64,000 nucleotides of DNA from JAKSPM01 sp964450645 (GCA_964450645.1 CAYVEB010000002.1:62001-126000), one strand, 5' to 3'; counted from the first letter of the stretch, positions 50,623 through 60,074 are shown. Program-made: numbers and translations. The notes: generated by a model not told the origin, from the sequence alone.

Positions 50623-52339
50623 GAAAAAATGGATTCTGATTTCCACCGCCGCGGTCTTGTGCGTGGCGGTGATCCTGGGCGGCGTGTTTTTCATGTTACG
50701 CTCCCAGCGCAGCCCGGTCGATGTGTACCCCGTGGCGGATCTGGCCAGCTGGGACACGTCTTATCTCAATGAATACTATACCGATTCCGAGGTCCGCACG
50801 GATAATCTGCAAACCGTCTATCTCACGGAAACCCAGCAGGTGACGAAGATTCTGGTCAGCGTCGGCCAGGAGGTCAGAGCGGGCGATGCTCTGCTGAATT
50901 TTGACACTTCGCTGACAGACCTGCAGCTGCAGCGGAAAAAATTGGAGCTTCAGCAGCTCCAGCGCGATCTGGAAACTGCCAAGTGGGAATATAACCAATT
51001 GGTCGGCTACGCCTACTACAAGCTTTCCGCCAGCGGCCAAGGCAGCCTGCCCCTGGTTCCCCTGAACGCCGAGGACGGCGGCTTTTCGCTGCGTCTGCTG
51101 GACGATCCGGAATCCTCCGTTCCCTCGCAATCCGCTGCCGATCCGAGCGATCCGACGATCCCGGCCGATCCCCCTACCTCCGTGCTGCCTGGACAGGAGC
51201 CGGTAAACGGCGTGGTGGAATCGTATTACTGCGTGGGCGGCAACGGCACGGAAACGCGGCCTTATCTCTACGTCTTTGTCAATGACATTCCCTTTGACGC
51301 CGCGTTTATCTCCGGCGTACTCCAGAATCAGGCAGATGCCTATGTGGTCTTCGCGCAGACGGAGGGAAACCGCACAGATACGCTGGTTCTGGGCGTGTGG
51401 GGCATCCATTTCCAGAACGCGGCCGGGGCGTACACCTTCTCTTTGTTCGACGCCACGGGCCGGCTGGGCAAGACGCTGCTGGATCCCACCGCGACCAACG
51501 AGTCGAAGACCCCGGTAGAGCCGGAGGATCCGAAAGATCCGGAAGAGCCGGAAGAACCGGAAGGGCCTACCGAGGCCGAACCGCCTTCCTACACTGGCCC
51601 CTCCTATGCCGAAATTCAGCAGCAGCGTGAAGAAACGGCCGAACGCATCGAGGAACTGGATCTGCAGATCCGCATGACCAAAGTGGAGTATGAAACCATG
51701 CAAAAGGAGCTGGGAGACGGGGTAGTCTACGCCGAGTTCGACGGCGTTGTTACCTCTGTCGCGGACCCGTCGGAGGCGTTCTTCTCCAACGAGCCGGTAC
51801 TCAAAATTTCCGGCGGCGGCGGTTACTATCTTGAAGGCGCGATCAGCGAATTGAAGCTGAATGAAATTTCCGTTGGGCAGAGCGTCAGCGTCAGCGCCTA
51901 CCAGAGCGGTACCGTTTGCGAGGGGGCAATCGACTCCATTTCCGACTACCCTGCGCAAAACGCCTCCGGATACAGCGCCGGCGACAGCAACAGCAACGTC
52001 ACGTATTACGCTTTCACTGTATTTGTAGACGAAAGCGCCAATTTGCAGGCCGGCGAATACGTCTCCATGACGCTCACGACCGGCGGCAGCTCCGACAACC
52101 TGTTTCTAGAATACCCGTTCATCCTGTTGGAAAACGGAAAAAGCTACGTCTATGTTCAAGACGAGGACGGCACGCTGGAAAAGCGCCAGGTGTCCACGGG
52201 GCGCGACATGTGGGGTTCCTATTTGGAGATCACCAGCGGAAACCTCTCGCAAGACGACCTGATCGCCTTTCCCTATGGCCGATATGTGGAACCCGGCGCG
52301 CCGACGGTGGAAGGCGACCTGAACGATCTGTATCAGTAA
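50615..52339 (+). CDS. Exporter adaptor 2, HlyD-like
   Basis: 574 residues. A signal-anchor (KKKWILISTAAVLCVAVILG) is followed by a lipoyl/coiled-coil region (VTKILVSVGQEVRAGDALLN; LTDLQLQRKKLELQQLQRDL), a large insertion of ~200 residues with a Pro/Glu-rich stretch (EPEDPKDPEEPEEPEGPTEA), a second coiled coil (EETAERIEELDLQIRMTKVE), then the second lipoyl half (GVVYAEFDGVVTSVADPSEA) and beta-barrel. It differs from adaptor 1, so the two are not a simple duplication. ATG 50615 is chosen with GGTGA upstream; GTG 50603 is an alternative in frame. Confidence 0.85.
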   Translation: MHKKKWILISTAAVLCVAVILGGVFFMLRSQRSPVDVYPVADLASWDTSYLNEYYTDSEVRTDNLQTVYLTETQQVTKILVSVGQEVRAGDALLNFDTSLTDLQLQRKKLELQQLQRDLETAKWEYNQLVGYAYYKLSASGQGSLPLVPLNAEDGGFSLRLLDDPESSVPSQSAADPSDPTIPADPPTSVLPGQEPVNGVVESYYCVGGNGTETRPYLYVFVNDIPFDAAFISGVLQNQADAYVVFAQTEGNRTDTLVLGVWGIHFQNAAGAYTFSLFDATGRLGKTLLDPTATNESKTPVEPEDPKDPEEPEEPEGPTEAEPPSYTGPSYAEIQQQREETAERIEELDLQIRMTKVEYETMQKELGDGVVYAEFDGVVTSVADPSEAFFSNEPVLKISGGGGYYLEGAISELKLNEISVGQSVSVSAYQSGTVCEGAIDSISDYPAQNASGYSAGDSNSNVTYYAFTVFVDESANLQAGEYVSMTLTTGGSSDNLFLEYPFILLENGKSYVYVQDEDGTLEKRQVSTGRDMWGSYLEITSGNLSQDDLIAFPYGRYVEPGAPTVEGDLNDLYQ

Positions 52340-52354
52340 GGGGGGACGAAATCC

Positions 52355-53608
52355 ATGTTTGAAAATATGCGCTTGGCATTTCAGAGCATCTGGAACCACA
52401 AAATGCGTTCGTTTTTGACCATGCTCGGCATTATAATCGGGATTGCCGCGATGATCACCATCGTTTCCTCCATCAAAGGCACCAACGACCAGATCAAGGA
52501 AAACCTAGTCGGCTCCGGCACCAACGCGGTTGTGGTGCGGCTTTATCAAAGCGATATGCAGGTGGACATGGAATACGCATCCCTTCCCCAGAGCATCACC
52601 CCCATCAGCGAGGAGACGCGGCAGGATATGGAGCGTCTGGACGGCGTGGAGCAGGTTTCCCTGTTCCGGGAGCGTCCGTGGAGTTATAACGTCTATTATC
52701 AGGACGTGGCCTACAACGGCAGCGTCACTGGAATCGACAGCCACTATTTTGACGTCTGCGGCTACCGCCTTTGCTATGGCCGCGACTTCACGCAGGAGGA
52801 TTTTGACACCGCGCGCAAGGTCGTCATCCTGGACGCCAGAACCGCCAGCTCCCTTTTTGGCGGTGTGGACCCTGTGGGGCAGAGCGTTGAAATGGCGGGG
52901 CAGCCGTTTACCGTGATCGGCGTTGTGGCCAAGGGCAGCGCCTTCAGTCCCGTGATCGACACGCTGGACGATTACTGGACCTATGCCGACACCTCCAGCG
53001 GCAACATGTTTATTACCAGCGAAGCCTGGCCCATTGTCTACCGCTACGACGAGCCGCAGACCGTGGCCCTCCAGGCCTCCGGCGTCGACGAAATGGCGAC
53101 CGCTGGCAAGGCCGCCGCCGACTATTTAACGGACAAGCAGATCGCCGACCACAGCAGCGAATATACCTACCGCAGCGAGGACATGCTCGAACAGGCGCAG
53201 GAGCTGCAGGCCATCAGCAATTCCACCAACAACCAGCTGTTCTGGATCGCCAGCATTTCCCTACTGGTCGGCGGCATTGGCGTGATGAACATCATGCTTG
53301 TATCGGTGACAGAGCGCACCAGTGAAATCGGCCTGAAAAAGGCAATTGGCGCAAAAAAGCGCCGCATTATGCGGCAATTTCTCACCGAGGCAGCTGTGCT
53401 GACCAGCCTGGGCGGGGTCTTGGGGGTCGCGGCCGGAATCGGTCTGGCACAGATGATCTCCAGCGCCACCAAAACGCCTGTCGCCATCAGTATCCCCGCA
53501 ATTTTGATCGCAGTTGTGTTTTCCATGGCCATTGGCATTCTCTTTGGCCTGTTCCCGGCCATTCGCGCCGCGCAGATGAACCCCATCGACGCGCTGCGCC
53601 GCGAATAA
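52355..53608 (+). CDS. MacB/FtsX-type ABC permease
   Basis: 417 residues. Helix 1 (RSFLTMLGIIIGIAAMITIV), a large extracytoplasmic MacB-PCD domain (GSGTNAVVVRLYQSDMQVDM), then three C-terminal helices of the FtsX domain (ISLLVGGIGVMNIMLVSVTE, EIGLKKAIGAKKRRIMRQFL, ILIAVVFSMAIGILFGLFPA) and the end AIRAAQMNPIDALRRE. It is the exporter that uses the adaptors. It is followed by a strong terminator, closing the operon. Confidence 0.93.
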   Translation: MFENMRLAFQSIWNHKMRSFLTMLGIIIGIAAMITIVSSIKGTNDQIKENLVGSGTNAVVVRLYQSDMQVDMEYASLPQSITPISEETRQDMERLDGVEQVSLFRERPWSYNVYYQDVAYNGSVTGIDSHYFDVCGYRLCYGRDFTQEDFDTARKVVILDARTASSLFGGVDPVGQSVEMAGQPFTVIGVVAKGSAFSPVIDTLDDYWTYADTSSGNMFITSEAWPIVYRYDEPQTVALQASGVDEMATAGKAAADYLTDKQIADHSSEYTYRSEDMLEQAQELQAISNSTNNQLFWIASISLLVGGIGVMNIMLVSVTERTSEIGLKKAIGAKKRRIMRQFLTEAAVLTSLGGVLGVAAGIGLAQMISSATKTPVAISIPAILIAVVFSMAIGILFGLFPAIRAAQMNPIDALRRE

Positions 53609-53613
53609 AACGC

Positions 53614-53660
53614 GGGGCTGTCCAGAAATGAATGATTCATTTCTGGACAGCCCCATTTTT
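53614..53660 (+). terminator. Terminator of the exporter operon
   Basis: GGGGCTGTCCAGAAATGAAT (53614-53633) and its exact complement (53635-53654) form a 20-bp stem, followed by ATTTTT. It lies between convergent genes. Confidence 0.95.
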
Positions 53661-53680
53661 CTATATCTATCATCAATAAA

Positions 53681-54286
53681 TCAAAGGCGCGTCCCGCTGA
53701 CCTGGTACATCCGCTCGTCCGAAATCGCGATGTCCACGCGGAAGTACGGCGTGAACAGCCGCGTCAGCTCCTCCTTTGAAATCAGGCCCATCGAGACCTT
53801 GCGCACCTGCTGGCCGCTGTGGTGTACGTCCAGCTTCGCGCGGCTCATTCCGTGAGCGACAGACAACCTTCCGCCAGGTTTCACCAGCCCGGCCAATACG
53901 CCGATCAGCCGCGCCGGATCTGGGAAATGGGGAAGCGCGTTATACACCATGACCGCGTCAAACTGCCGCTGAAAGGGATACGTCTCCACATCCGCGCATA
54001 TGACTGTCACATCCGGCCGGTGATATTTCCCCGCGGCGATGGCCGCCATCCTGGGCGAGATGTCAATGCCTGTCAAGCTCTTGACGCCTCTTGCCAGATA
54101 GTCTGGGAACAGCACCCCCGTGCCGCACGCGACGTCCAGCACATCGATGCCCTGGGTAATGCCCCCGTTGTCCAAGATTTCCCCAATGACGTCCTCCCTG
54201 CGCACCATATTTGCGTCCCAAGTGGGCGCGCAGCGGTCAAAAAACGCGATCACCGACTGTTTATCCACAAATAAGATCTCCCTCAT
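53681..54286 (-). CDS. Class I SAM-dependent methyltransferase
   Basis: 201 residues: VLDVACGTGVLFPDYLARGV (motif I ~48-67), LTGIDISPRMAAIAAGKYHR, VICADVETYPFQRQFDAVMV, YNALPHFPDPARLIGVLAGL and LVKPGGRLSVAHGMSR. The fold is clear, but the substrate is not; it resembles small-molecule methyltransferases of the UbiE type. No partner genes are visible. It is convergent to the exporter operon and divergent from adenine deaminase. Confidence 0.88.
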   Translation of the reverse strand: MREILFVDKQSVIAFFDRCAPTWDANMVRREDVIGEILDNGGITQGIDVLDVACGTGVLFPDYLARGVKSLTGIDISPRMAAIAAGKYHRPDVTVICADVETYPFQRQFDAVMVYNALPHFPDPARLIGVLAGLVKPGGRLSVAHGMSRAKLDVHHSGQQVRKVSMGLISKEELTRLFTPYFRVDIAISDERMYQVSGTRL

Positions 54287-54423
54287 GCAAGCAAATCCTA
54301 AGGCTTTTTAAGAAGCGGACTTCTTATGGAATTCCGATACAATTTAATTATAGCGTGCCCGTTTCCACCCCGCAACCCCGGCGGGGGGATGTTTCCCGCA
54401 GAAAATTTTTATGGTTTACCCCC

Positions 54424-54452
54424 TTGGAAACTGTCTTTAATTATGGTAAAAT
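54424..54452 (+). promoter_or_regulatory. Adenine deaminase promoter, TTGGAA-17-TAAAAT
   Basis: TTGGAA (54424-54429) and TAAAAT (54447-54452), spacer 17. A strong AAAGGAGG ribosome site follows. Confidence 0.7.
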
Positions 54453-54483
54453 TAGGATAAAAAAGCAAAAGGAGGTTTAGCAC

Positions 54484-56211
54484 ATGGAACAGCAAAACAA
54501 CGCCACTTTGACCAAGCGCCATGCGCTGCAACGCCGCATGGATATCGCCGCCGGCCGCACCGCGGCCGATCTGGTTCTGAAAAATGCCACCTATGTGAAT
54601 GTATTCTCCAATGAGCTCCGCACAGCGGATATCGCTATCTGCGACGGAGTGATCGCGGGCCTTGGCTCCTATTCCGGCGTCCGGGAACTGGATTTGACCG
54701 GGAAAATCGTTTGCCCCGGTTTCATCGACGCCCACATTCACCTGGAATCGAGCTTAGTCTCGCCGGATTCGTTCGTTCGCGCCGTCCTGCCCCATGGGAC
54801 TACCACCGTCGTCACCGATCCCCATGAGATCGCCAACGTGATGGGTGTGGCCGGGATTCGCTTTATGCTGCAAGCTACCGAGGGTCTCCCGGTGCAGATA
54901 TACTTTATGCTCCCGTCTTGCGTCCCCGCCACGCCCTTTGAGGAAGCCGGTGCGGTCCTCCAAGCCGCGGATTTGGAGCCGCTGTATGCCGATCCCCGGG
55001 TCCTTGGCCTTGCGGAGATGATGAACGCCTTCGGCGTAACCCACGGGGACGAAAGTGTACTGGAAAAGCTCGCCGCCGCCCAACTGCACGCAAAGCCTAT
55101 TGACGGCCACGCGCCGGGCATCACCGGCCCGGATCGGGACGCGTATATCGCGGCCGGTATCTATTCCGACCACGAATGCGACACGTTTGAAGACGCGCTG
55201 GAAAAGCTGCGCCGCGGCCAGTACATCATGATCCGCGAGGGAACAGCCGCAAAAAATCTTGCCGCGTTAGCGAGCCTCTTGCAGCCCCAATATGCCAGCC
55301 GCTGCCTGTTCTGCACGGACGACAAGCACCCCTCCGATCTGCTGGAGAAGGGCCATCTGGATGCCATCTTACGCCAGGCGGTCCGCGTATACGGGGCGGA
55401 TCCGATTCTGGCCGTCAAAGCCGCCAGCTTGAACGCCGCGCAGTATTTCCGTCTCTATGACCGGGGCGCGGTTGCGCCAGGCTACGCGGCGGATCTGACT
55501 GTAATCGACAGTTTCGACGCTTTCCACGTTGAGCAAGTCTTCTGCCATGGTACGCTTACATATGACAACGGCGCGCTTCGCCCCTTCCAGGCGCCCGCCG
55601 TCGCGCCGGAACTGCTGGACCGAGCACTGCACACCTTCCACGTCGCGCCGCTGACGCCAGAACAGTTCCATACCGAAGCGTCTTTGCCTGTCATCGGCAT
55701 GATTCCTGGGCAGATCGTCACCACGAACGGGGGGCGGGCAAATCAGGTGGATCTGGAGCGGGATATTTTAAAGATTGCCGTCATCGAGCGCCATCACGCC
55801 ACCGGTCACATCGGCCTGGGTTATCTCCATGGCTACGGACTCAAATGTGGCGCCGTAGCGACCTCCATCTCGCACGACAGCCACAATCTGATTGTCGTTG
55901 GAACCAATGACGAAGACATGGCGGTCGCGGCCAACCAGGTGATTCGCCAAGGCGGCGGAATCTCAGTGGTAGACGGCGGCGGCGCAGCCGTCCACAACGT
56001 GGTCCTGGAATTGGCGGGGCTCATGAGCCAGGCAGATCTGCAAACCGTCAACGCCAGCTTAGAGGCCGCCAAGGCGGCAGCCCACGCGCTTGGCGTCAAT
56101 CAGGACATCGACCCGTTTATGACGCTCTCGTTCATGTCTCTGCCGGTCATCCCCACCCTTCGGCTGACCACTAAAGGCGTTGTCGACGTCGCGACGCAGC
56201 AGTATATCTGA
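54484..56211 (+). CDS. ade: Adenine deaminase
   Basis: 575 residues, amidohydrolase superfamily. Metal motif PGFIDAHIHLESSLVSPDSF (~80-99), then TTTVVTDPHEIANVMGVAGI, APGITGPDRDAYIAAGIYSD, RCLFCTDDKHPSDLLEKGHL and the C-terminal Ade domain (VTTNGGRANQVDLERDILKI; GAVATSISHDSHNLIVVGTN). It turns adenine into hypoxanthine and ammonia for purine salvage. Length is normal. Single gene, starts after AAAGGAGG with seven bases spacing. Confidence 0.97.
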   Translation: MEQQNNATLTKRHALQRRMDIAAGRTAADLVLKNATYVNVFSNELRTADIAICDGVIAGLGSYSGVRELDLTGKIVCPGFIDAHIHLESSLVSPDSFVRAVLPHGTTTVVTDPHEIANVMGVAGIRFMLQATEGLPVQIYFMLPSCVPATPFEEAGAVLQAADLEPLYADPRVLGLAEMMNAFGVTHGDESVLEKLAAAQLHAKPIDGHAPGITGPDRDAYIAAGIYSDHECDTFEDALEKLRRGQYIMIREGTAAKNLAALASLLQPQYASRCLFCTDDKHPSDLLEKGHLDAILRQAVRVYGADPILAVKAASLNAAQYFRLYDRGAVAPGYAADLTVIDSFDAFHVEQVFCHGTLTYDNGALRPFQAPAVAPELLDRALHTFHVAPLTPEQFHTEASLPVIGMIPGQIVTTNGGRANQVDLERDILKIAVIERHHATGHIGLGYLHGYGLKCGAVATSISHDSHNLIVVGTNDEDMAVAANQVIRQGGGISVVDGGGAAVHNVVLELAGLMSQADLQTVNASLEAAKAAAHALGVNQDIDPFMTLSFMSLPVIPTLRLTTKGVVDVATQQYI

Positions 56212-56299
56212 TCCCGTTGTCTTAGAAATTTTGCGCGCATACGGGCGTGCCGTGGAAGCAAGCTGAATGTGCGTAAAGCCGCGCGTCATGTAGGTGTCT

Positions 56300-56349
56300 T
56301 TCGCCGCACGCGCTAAATTTTACGACCGCGCCAACTTTGATGGCACATC
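56300..56349 (-). repeat. Possible decayed half-copy of the palindromic repeat
   Basis: On the minus strand GATGTGCCATCAAAG (56335-56349) matches the GATGTGCCATCAA block of copies 2 and 3 at 14 of 15 bases, followed by GTAAAATTT and GTGCGGCG, in the same order as the 3' end of the repeat (GTAAATTGTGCGGTGGCG). The rest of the element is not recognisable. Confidence 0.4.
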
Positions 56350-56405
56350 GTCATTTTGCGATGCTTTTGCAGAGAAAAAGCAGACTTTTTCGCGTGCAAA
56401 AACAT

Positions 56406-56453
56406 AAAAAGAGCCGGTGATCTGTGAGCGCAGCCTTACAAAATCACCGGCTC
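56406..56453 (-). terminator. Orphan hairpin with U-run (minus strand)
   Basis: GAGCCGGTGAT (56411-56421) and ATCACCGGCTC (56443-56453) form an 11-bp perfect stem; on the minus strand it is followed by TTTTTATGTTTTT. No gene is recognised upstream on that strand, so it could end a small RNA or a lost gene. Confidence 0.65.
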
Positions 56454-57056
56454 GGCATTTTCCTCCCGCTCTTTTTGCGGACGCGAATTGCAAATACGCC
56501 GCTTCCATGCATGTCTCCTTGCAACAATTGATGCCCCGTTCCGCGTGCCCGTCCACTTGTCGTTTCTTGCCGACCTCAATTTTCTAAATGAGCCGCACCA
56601 GCGTCGGGGTCAGGCTCCTCAAACTGGGTGCGATGGGGTCAACGGACGGCCTTTCGTATACGGTTTTAGTTTGGGACGGTGAATCGGAATTCTTCTATCA
56701 GAACCGTCTCACTTTCTCGTCCTTGAACCGTGGCACATCACTGGTTTGGTATGGATTATAATTGTTTATAGCAATCCAGGAACGTTCCAAATTTTTTCAG
56801 TTTTATAAAATGAACCAGCATATTAAAACAAGTCGCTTTGCAGTAATGCTGCAGGAGCAAAAGCTCCCGCATAAGCCCATCAAAGCAAAACGCCTGTCTC
56901 CAATGCGCTGATACGTTCAGCTGCCGGAAATAGGCGCTTTCGTCTTATTTTTTGATTGCCGCCGCACCCTGATGTTGTTGTCATGCTTTATGCGGGGTTG
57001 TCATGGAAGGAATTTTAAAATAATTTTCAGCGCTAATATTTGCGGCGGCGCCTTGC

Positions 57057-57093
57057 AAAAAAGAGAAAGATAAAAGTGTTTTATCTCCCTCTC
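57057..57093 (-). terminator. murA terminator
   Basis: On the minus strand GAGAGGGAGATAAAA and TTTTATCTTTCTC pair (57079-57093 with 57063-57075), then TTTTTTG. Confidence 0.85.
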
Positions 57094-57145
57094 ATTTTGC
57101 TATTTTTTTCGCCGTTGGAATCCTGCCCTGACATATTCCCCGAAT

Positions 57146-58441
57146 TTAACCGGCTGCCGCCGCGCTGCGGCTGTCCGGCGTCTCAATCCGGCGGATATTG
57201 GCGCCCAGACCGCGGAGTTTGCCAATAATATTCTCATAGCCCCGCTCAATATAATGGGCGTCCTCCACAATGGTCACGTTGTCCGCCGCCAGCCCCGCGA
57301 TCACCATCGCCGCGCCGGCCCGCAGATCGCAAGCCTTCACCGCGCAGCCATGCAGCGCCTCCACGCCGTCGATCACCGCCAGCTTCGTGTCTACCTGAAT
57401 CGACGCGCCCATGCGGTTGAGTTCCGCACAATAGCGGAACCGCGTGTCATAGATGCTCTCCGTGATCAGGCTTGTCCCCTGCGCCAGCGCCATGCACACC
57501 GCGATCTGCGACTGCATATCCGTTGGGAAACCCGGATACGGCATGGTCTTCACATTGGCGCGCTTGAGCCGCCCATGGCGCTCAACGCGAATTGCATCGT
57601 CATACTCGGTCACCGTCGCGCCCATCTCCCGCAACTTGGCAGTGACGCAGTCCATGTGCTTGGGAATCACATTTTGCACCAGCACGTTGCCCGCTGTCGC
57701 CGCGGCCGCCACCATATAGGTTCCCGCCTCAATTTGATCGGGAATGACCGTGTAGCTGCCTCCATGCAAGGCCGTGACCCCGCGAATCTTGATCACATCC
57801 GTGCCCGCGCCGGAAATATTGGCGCCCATTGCGTTGAGAAAATTGGCCAGGTCAACAATATGCGGCTCCTTGGCGGCGTTTTCAATAATCGTTGTCCCCT
57901 TTGCGAGGGTTGCACCAATCAGGATATTCATCGTCGCGCCAACGGACGCCACGTCCAAATTGACACGGCCGCCGCGCAGCCCGCCCTCCGGGGCCGTGGC
58001 GCATACGTTGCCATTTTGCAGCACCACCTTCGCACCGATGGCGGAAAATCCCTTAATATGCTGGTCGATCGGCCGCGGCGCGCCGAAATTACAGCCGCCC
58101 GGCAGCGCCACCGTGGCATGGCCGAATCGGCCCAGCTGCGCGCCGATAAAGTAGTACGACGCGCGAATCCGCCGCACCAGCTCAATGGAAGTCACCGAAT
58201 CGCGCACTCTTGCACAATTGATCTCCACCGTGTTGGCGCTCAGCCTGCGGATCGACGCACCCATGGAATCCAAAATCTCCAGCAGCAGCCGCACATCGGA
58301 AATATCGGGAACATTTTCAATCCGGCAAGTGCCATTGACCAGCAACGTCGCCGGTAAAATCGCTACAGTCGCGTTTTTCGCGCCGCTGATTTGAACCTCG
58401 CCCTCCAGCGGCTTGCAGCCATTAATCAAATATTTTATCAT
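57146..58441 (-). CDS. murA: UDP-N-acetylglucosamine 1-carboxyvinyltransferase
   Basis: 431 residues, EPSP-synthase fold. The N-terminal loop GEVQISGAKNATVAILPATL holds the catalytic Lys (K of GAKNA), and the loop LPGGCNFGAPRPIDQHI has the PEP-binding Cys that fosfomycin attacks. Later: TTIIENAAKEPHIVDLANFL, PYPGFPTDMQSQIAVCMALA and SIYDTRFRYCAELNRMGASI. It adds enolpyruvate to UDP-GlcNAc, the first step of peptidoglycan synthesis. The sequence at the Cys loop is NFGAPRP where most have AIGxRP. Single gene with its own promoter and terminator. Confidence 0.95.
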   Translation of the reverse strand: MIKYLINGCKPLEGEVQISGAKNATVAILPATLLVNGTCRIENVPDISDVRLLLEILDSMGASIRRLSANTVEINCARVRDSVTSIELVRRIRASYYFIGAQLGRFGHATVALPGGCNFGAPRPIDQHIKGFSAIGAKVVLQNGNVCATAPEGGLRGGRVNLDVASVGATMNILIGATLAKGTTIIENAAKEPHIVDLANFLNAMGANISGAGTDVIKIRGVTALHGGSYTVIPDQIEAGTYMVAAAATAGNVLVQNVIPKHMDCVTAKLREMGATVTEYDDAIRVERHGRLKRANVKTMPYPGFPTDMQSQIAVCMALAQGTSLITESIYDTRFRYCAELNRMGASIQVDTKLAVIDGVEALHGCAVKACDLRAGAAMVIAGLAADNVTIVEDAHYIERGYENIIGKLRGLGANIRRIETPDSRSAAAAG

Positions 58442-58556
58442 AAAACACCCTCATCGTCAGCGTATGTACCGAACCGCTTATCGCGAACAGGGAAAATTTG
58501 CTCGCCCTTGGGGGCGAAAAAATGGCAACGGCATACACACCCGCCACTTTATGGCT

Positions 58557-58585
58557 ATTGTACCACACTTCCAAACGCATGTAAA
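58557..58585 (-). promoter_or_regulatory. murA promoter, TTTACA-17-TACAAT
   Basis: On the minus strand TTTACA (58580-58585) and TACAAT (58557-58562), spacer 17. Confidence 0.75.
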
Positions 58586-58593
58586 GAAAAAAA

Positions 58594-59913
58594 TTACAAA
58601 TTTGCAACACTTTTCGTTGAAATTCGTCGAAGTCCCTTGGGAAGATGGTTTTTTAACATTCCGTTCGCGCCCTTGGCCCAGCCGATTGAAAAGCCGTCAA
58701 CCTGCACCAACACCCATCCTTTCGCGTTTCCGGGAAGGGTTTCTCCGCGCAGATACCGCGCAATTTCCGGGCTGTCCGCCGCAAAACACACGCTCTGTTC
58801 TGCCTCTTTCGCCCAGAGTGCCAGCGCGTGCTCCGGTTCCAGGCGGCCCTTGCGCACCTGGCCCAGCGCCAAGCCGGGCCGCAGCACGCGCAGTCCGCGC
58901 AGCTTTGGCATCCCAACCGGCATCCAATACAGTGTCTGTCCGAAATACAGGGCCTGTCCCTCCGGCAGCTCCGGAAATCCCGCGTACTCCCCGGGCAAGC
59001 GGATCCCCGGCTCCTCCGGCACAGCGCGCCGCGGCCCGTCCTCCCGCTGCAGCACCGCCGCAAAATGGCCTTCCCCCTCCAGCTTGTGCGGCCACAGGCG
59101 CACCGCCGCGTCAGCGCCCCGGCCTTGGAGCGCCGGAGAAAACCACGGCGCATCCGCTGCTTCCAGGAAAAAATCCGGGTGGCGCTGTAGAAAGCTGCGG
59201 ACGACGTCCTCATCCTCCTCCGGCGCGAAAGTACATGTGGAATAGACCAGACGTCCGCCGCCTCGGAGCATCTGGGCGGCGTTGTGCAAAATTTCCAACT
59301 GCCGCCGCGCGCACCGCTGGACGGTTTGCACGCTCCAGTCATCGACGGCGGCGGCTTCCTTGCGGAACATCCCTTCGCCGGAGCAGGGCGCGTCCACCAG
59401 TATTTTGTCAAAAAAGTCCGCAAACCATGCTGCCAATTTTTCGGAGGTTTCGTTGAGCACCAGCGCGTTTGCGACGCCCATCCTTTCGAGATTGCGCGAT
59501 AAAATTTTGGCGCGGCCCGGATGGTATTCATTGCAAACCAGCAGCCCTTCTCCCCGCATGGCGGCGGCCATCTGCGTGGCCTTTCCACCCGGCGCGGCGC
59601 ACAGGTCCAGCGCCCGCTCCCCAGGTTTCACGTCCAGCAGCCGGGCCGCGGACATGGCAGATGGCTCCTGCAGATAGTACACCCCCGCGTCGTGATACGG
59701 ATGCAGGCCCGGACGAGCGTCCTGGTCATAAAAGAATCCGTCCGGTTCCCATGGAATCGAGCCGCGCAAAAAAGGCAGATTGGGAATCCGATCGGTTTTC
59801 AGCCGGTTCAGTCGCAGCCCCACATGGCGTGGCCTGTCATATGCCGCCAGAAACGCGTCGTATTCCGGCCCCAGAATTGCCCGCATTCGCTGTAAAAAAG
59901 CCTCCGGCAGCAT
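58594..59913 (-). CDS. RsmF/YebU-type rRNA m5C methyltransferase
   Basis: 439 residues. An N-terminal ~100-residue part is followed by the Rossmann core: RALDLCAAPGGKATQMAAAM (motif I), VDAPCSGEGMFRKEAAAVDD (motif IV with catalytic PC) and GRLVYSTCTFAPEEDEDVVR (motif VI with the second Cys). The C-terminal ~150 residues (HKLEGEGHFAAVLQREDG, then LRGLRVLRPGLALGQVRKGR) include a PUA-like part as in RsmF of Firmicutes. It methylates cytosine in 16S rRNA. ATG 59913 follows GGGGAGGTG. It is downstream of khpA across a terminator. Confidence 0.9.
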   Translation of the reverse strand: MLPEAFLQRMRAILGPEYDAFLAAYDRPRHVGLRLNRLKTDRIPNLPFLRGSIPWEPDGFFYDQDARPGLHPYHDAGVYYLQEPSAMSAARLLDVKPGERALDLCAAPGGKATQMAAAMRGEGLLVCNEYHPGRAKILSRNLERMGVANALVLNETSEKLAAWFADFFDKILVDAPCSGEGMFRKEAAAVDDWSVQTVQRCARRQLEILHNAAQMLRGGGRLVYSTCTFAPEEDEDVVRSFLQRHPDFFLEAADAPWFSPALQGRGADAAVRLWPHKLEGEGHFAAVLQREDGPRRAVPEEPGIRLPGEYAGFPELPEGQALYFGQTLYWMPVGMPKLRGLRVLRPGLALGQVRKGRLEPEHALALWAKEAEQSVCFAADSPEIARYLRGETLPGNAKGWVLVQVDGFSIGWAKGANGMLKNHLPKGLRRISTKSVANL

Positions 59914-59999
59914 AGCCGCACCTCCCCGTCTGGGTTTTTCTGGATTCATGGTAACAGAATTGGAGCAAAAACGCAAGGGACTTTCGCCGCAAAGTGTCA

Positions 60000-60034
60000 A
60001 AAAAAAGACCGCCGGAACAAAATTCCGACAGTCT
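60000..60034 (-). terminator. Terminator after khpA
   Basis: On the minus strand AGACTGTCGGAA (60023-60034) and TTCCGGCGGTCT (60006-60017) pair with two mismatches, followed by a run of six or seven T. It ends the ylxM-ffh-rpsP-khpA unit. Confidence 0.85.
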
Positions 60035-60074
60035 CAGGCTTTGGGGGACAGTCTTATTGTGAACGATTTGCAGA

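Larger units (their letters stand above)
56212..57145. other. Long gap (about 930 bases) with no recognised gene
   Basis: Between ade and murA. It has a likely minus-strand terminator at 56406-56453, a possible decayed half-copy of the palindromic repeat (56300-56349), a small open frame (56588-56761, plus, 57 codons without a ribosome site) and the murA terminator at the right end. The base composition is more A/T-rich after about 56750. I recognise no protein family in either strand; it may be a former gene or island now decayed. Confidence 0.6.

Noticed and set aside
56588..56761. 57-codon plus-strand frame in the ade-murA gap
   Set aside because: No ribosome site or promoter directly before it and no recognised family, so it is not listed as a gene.
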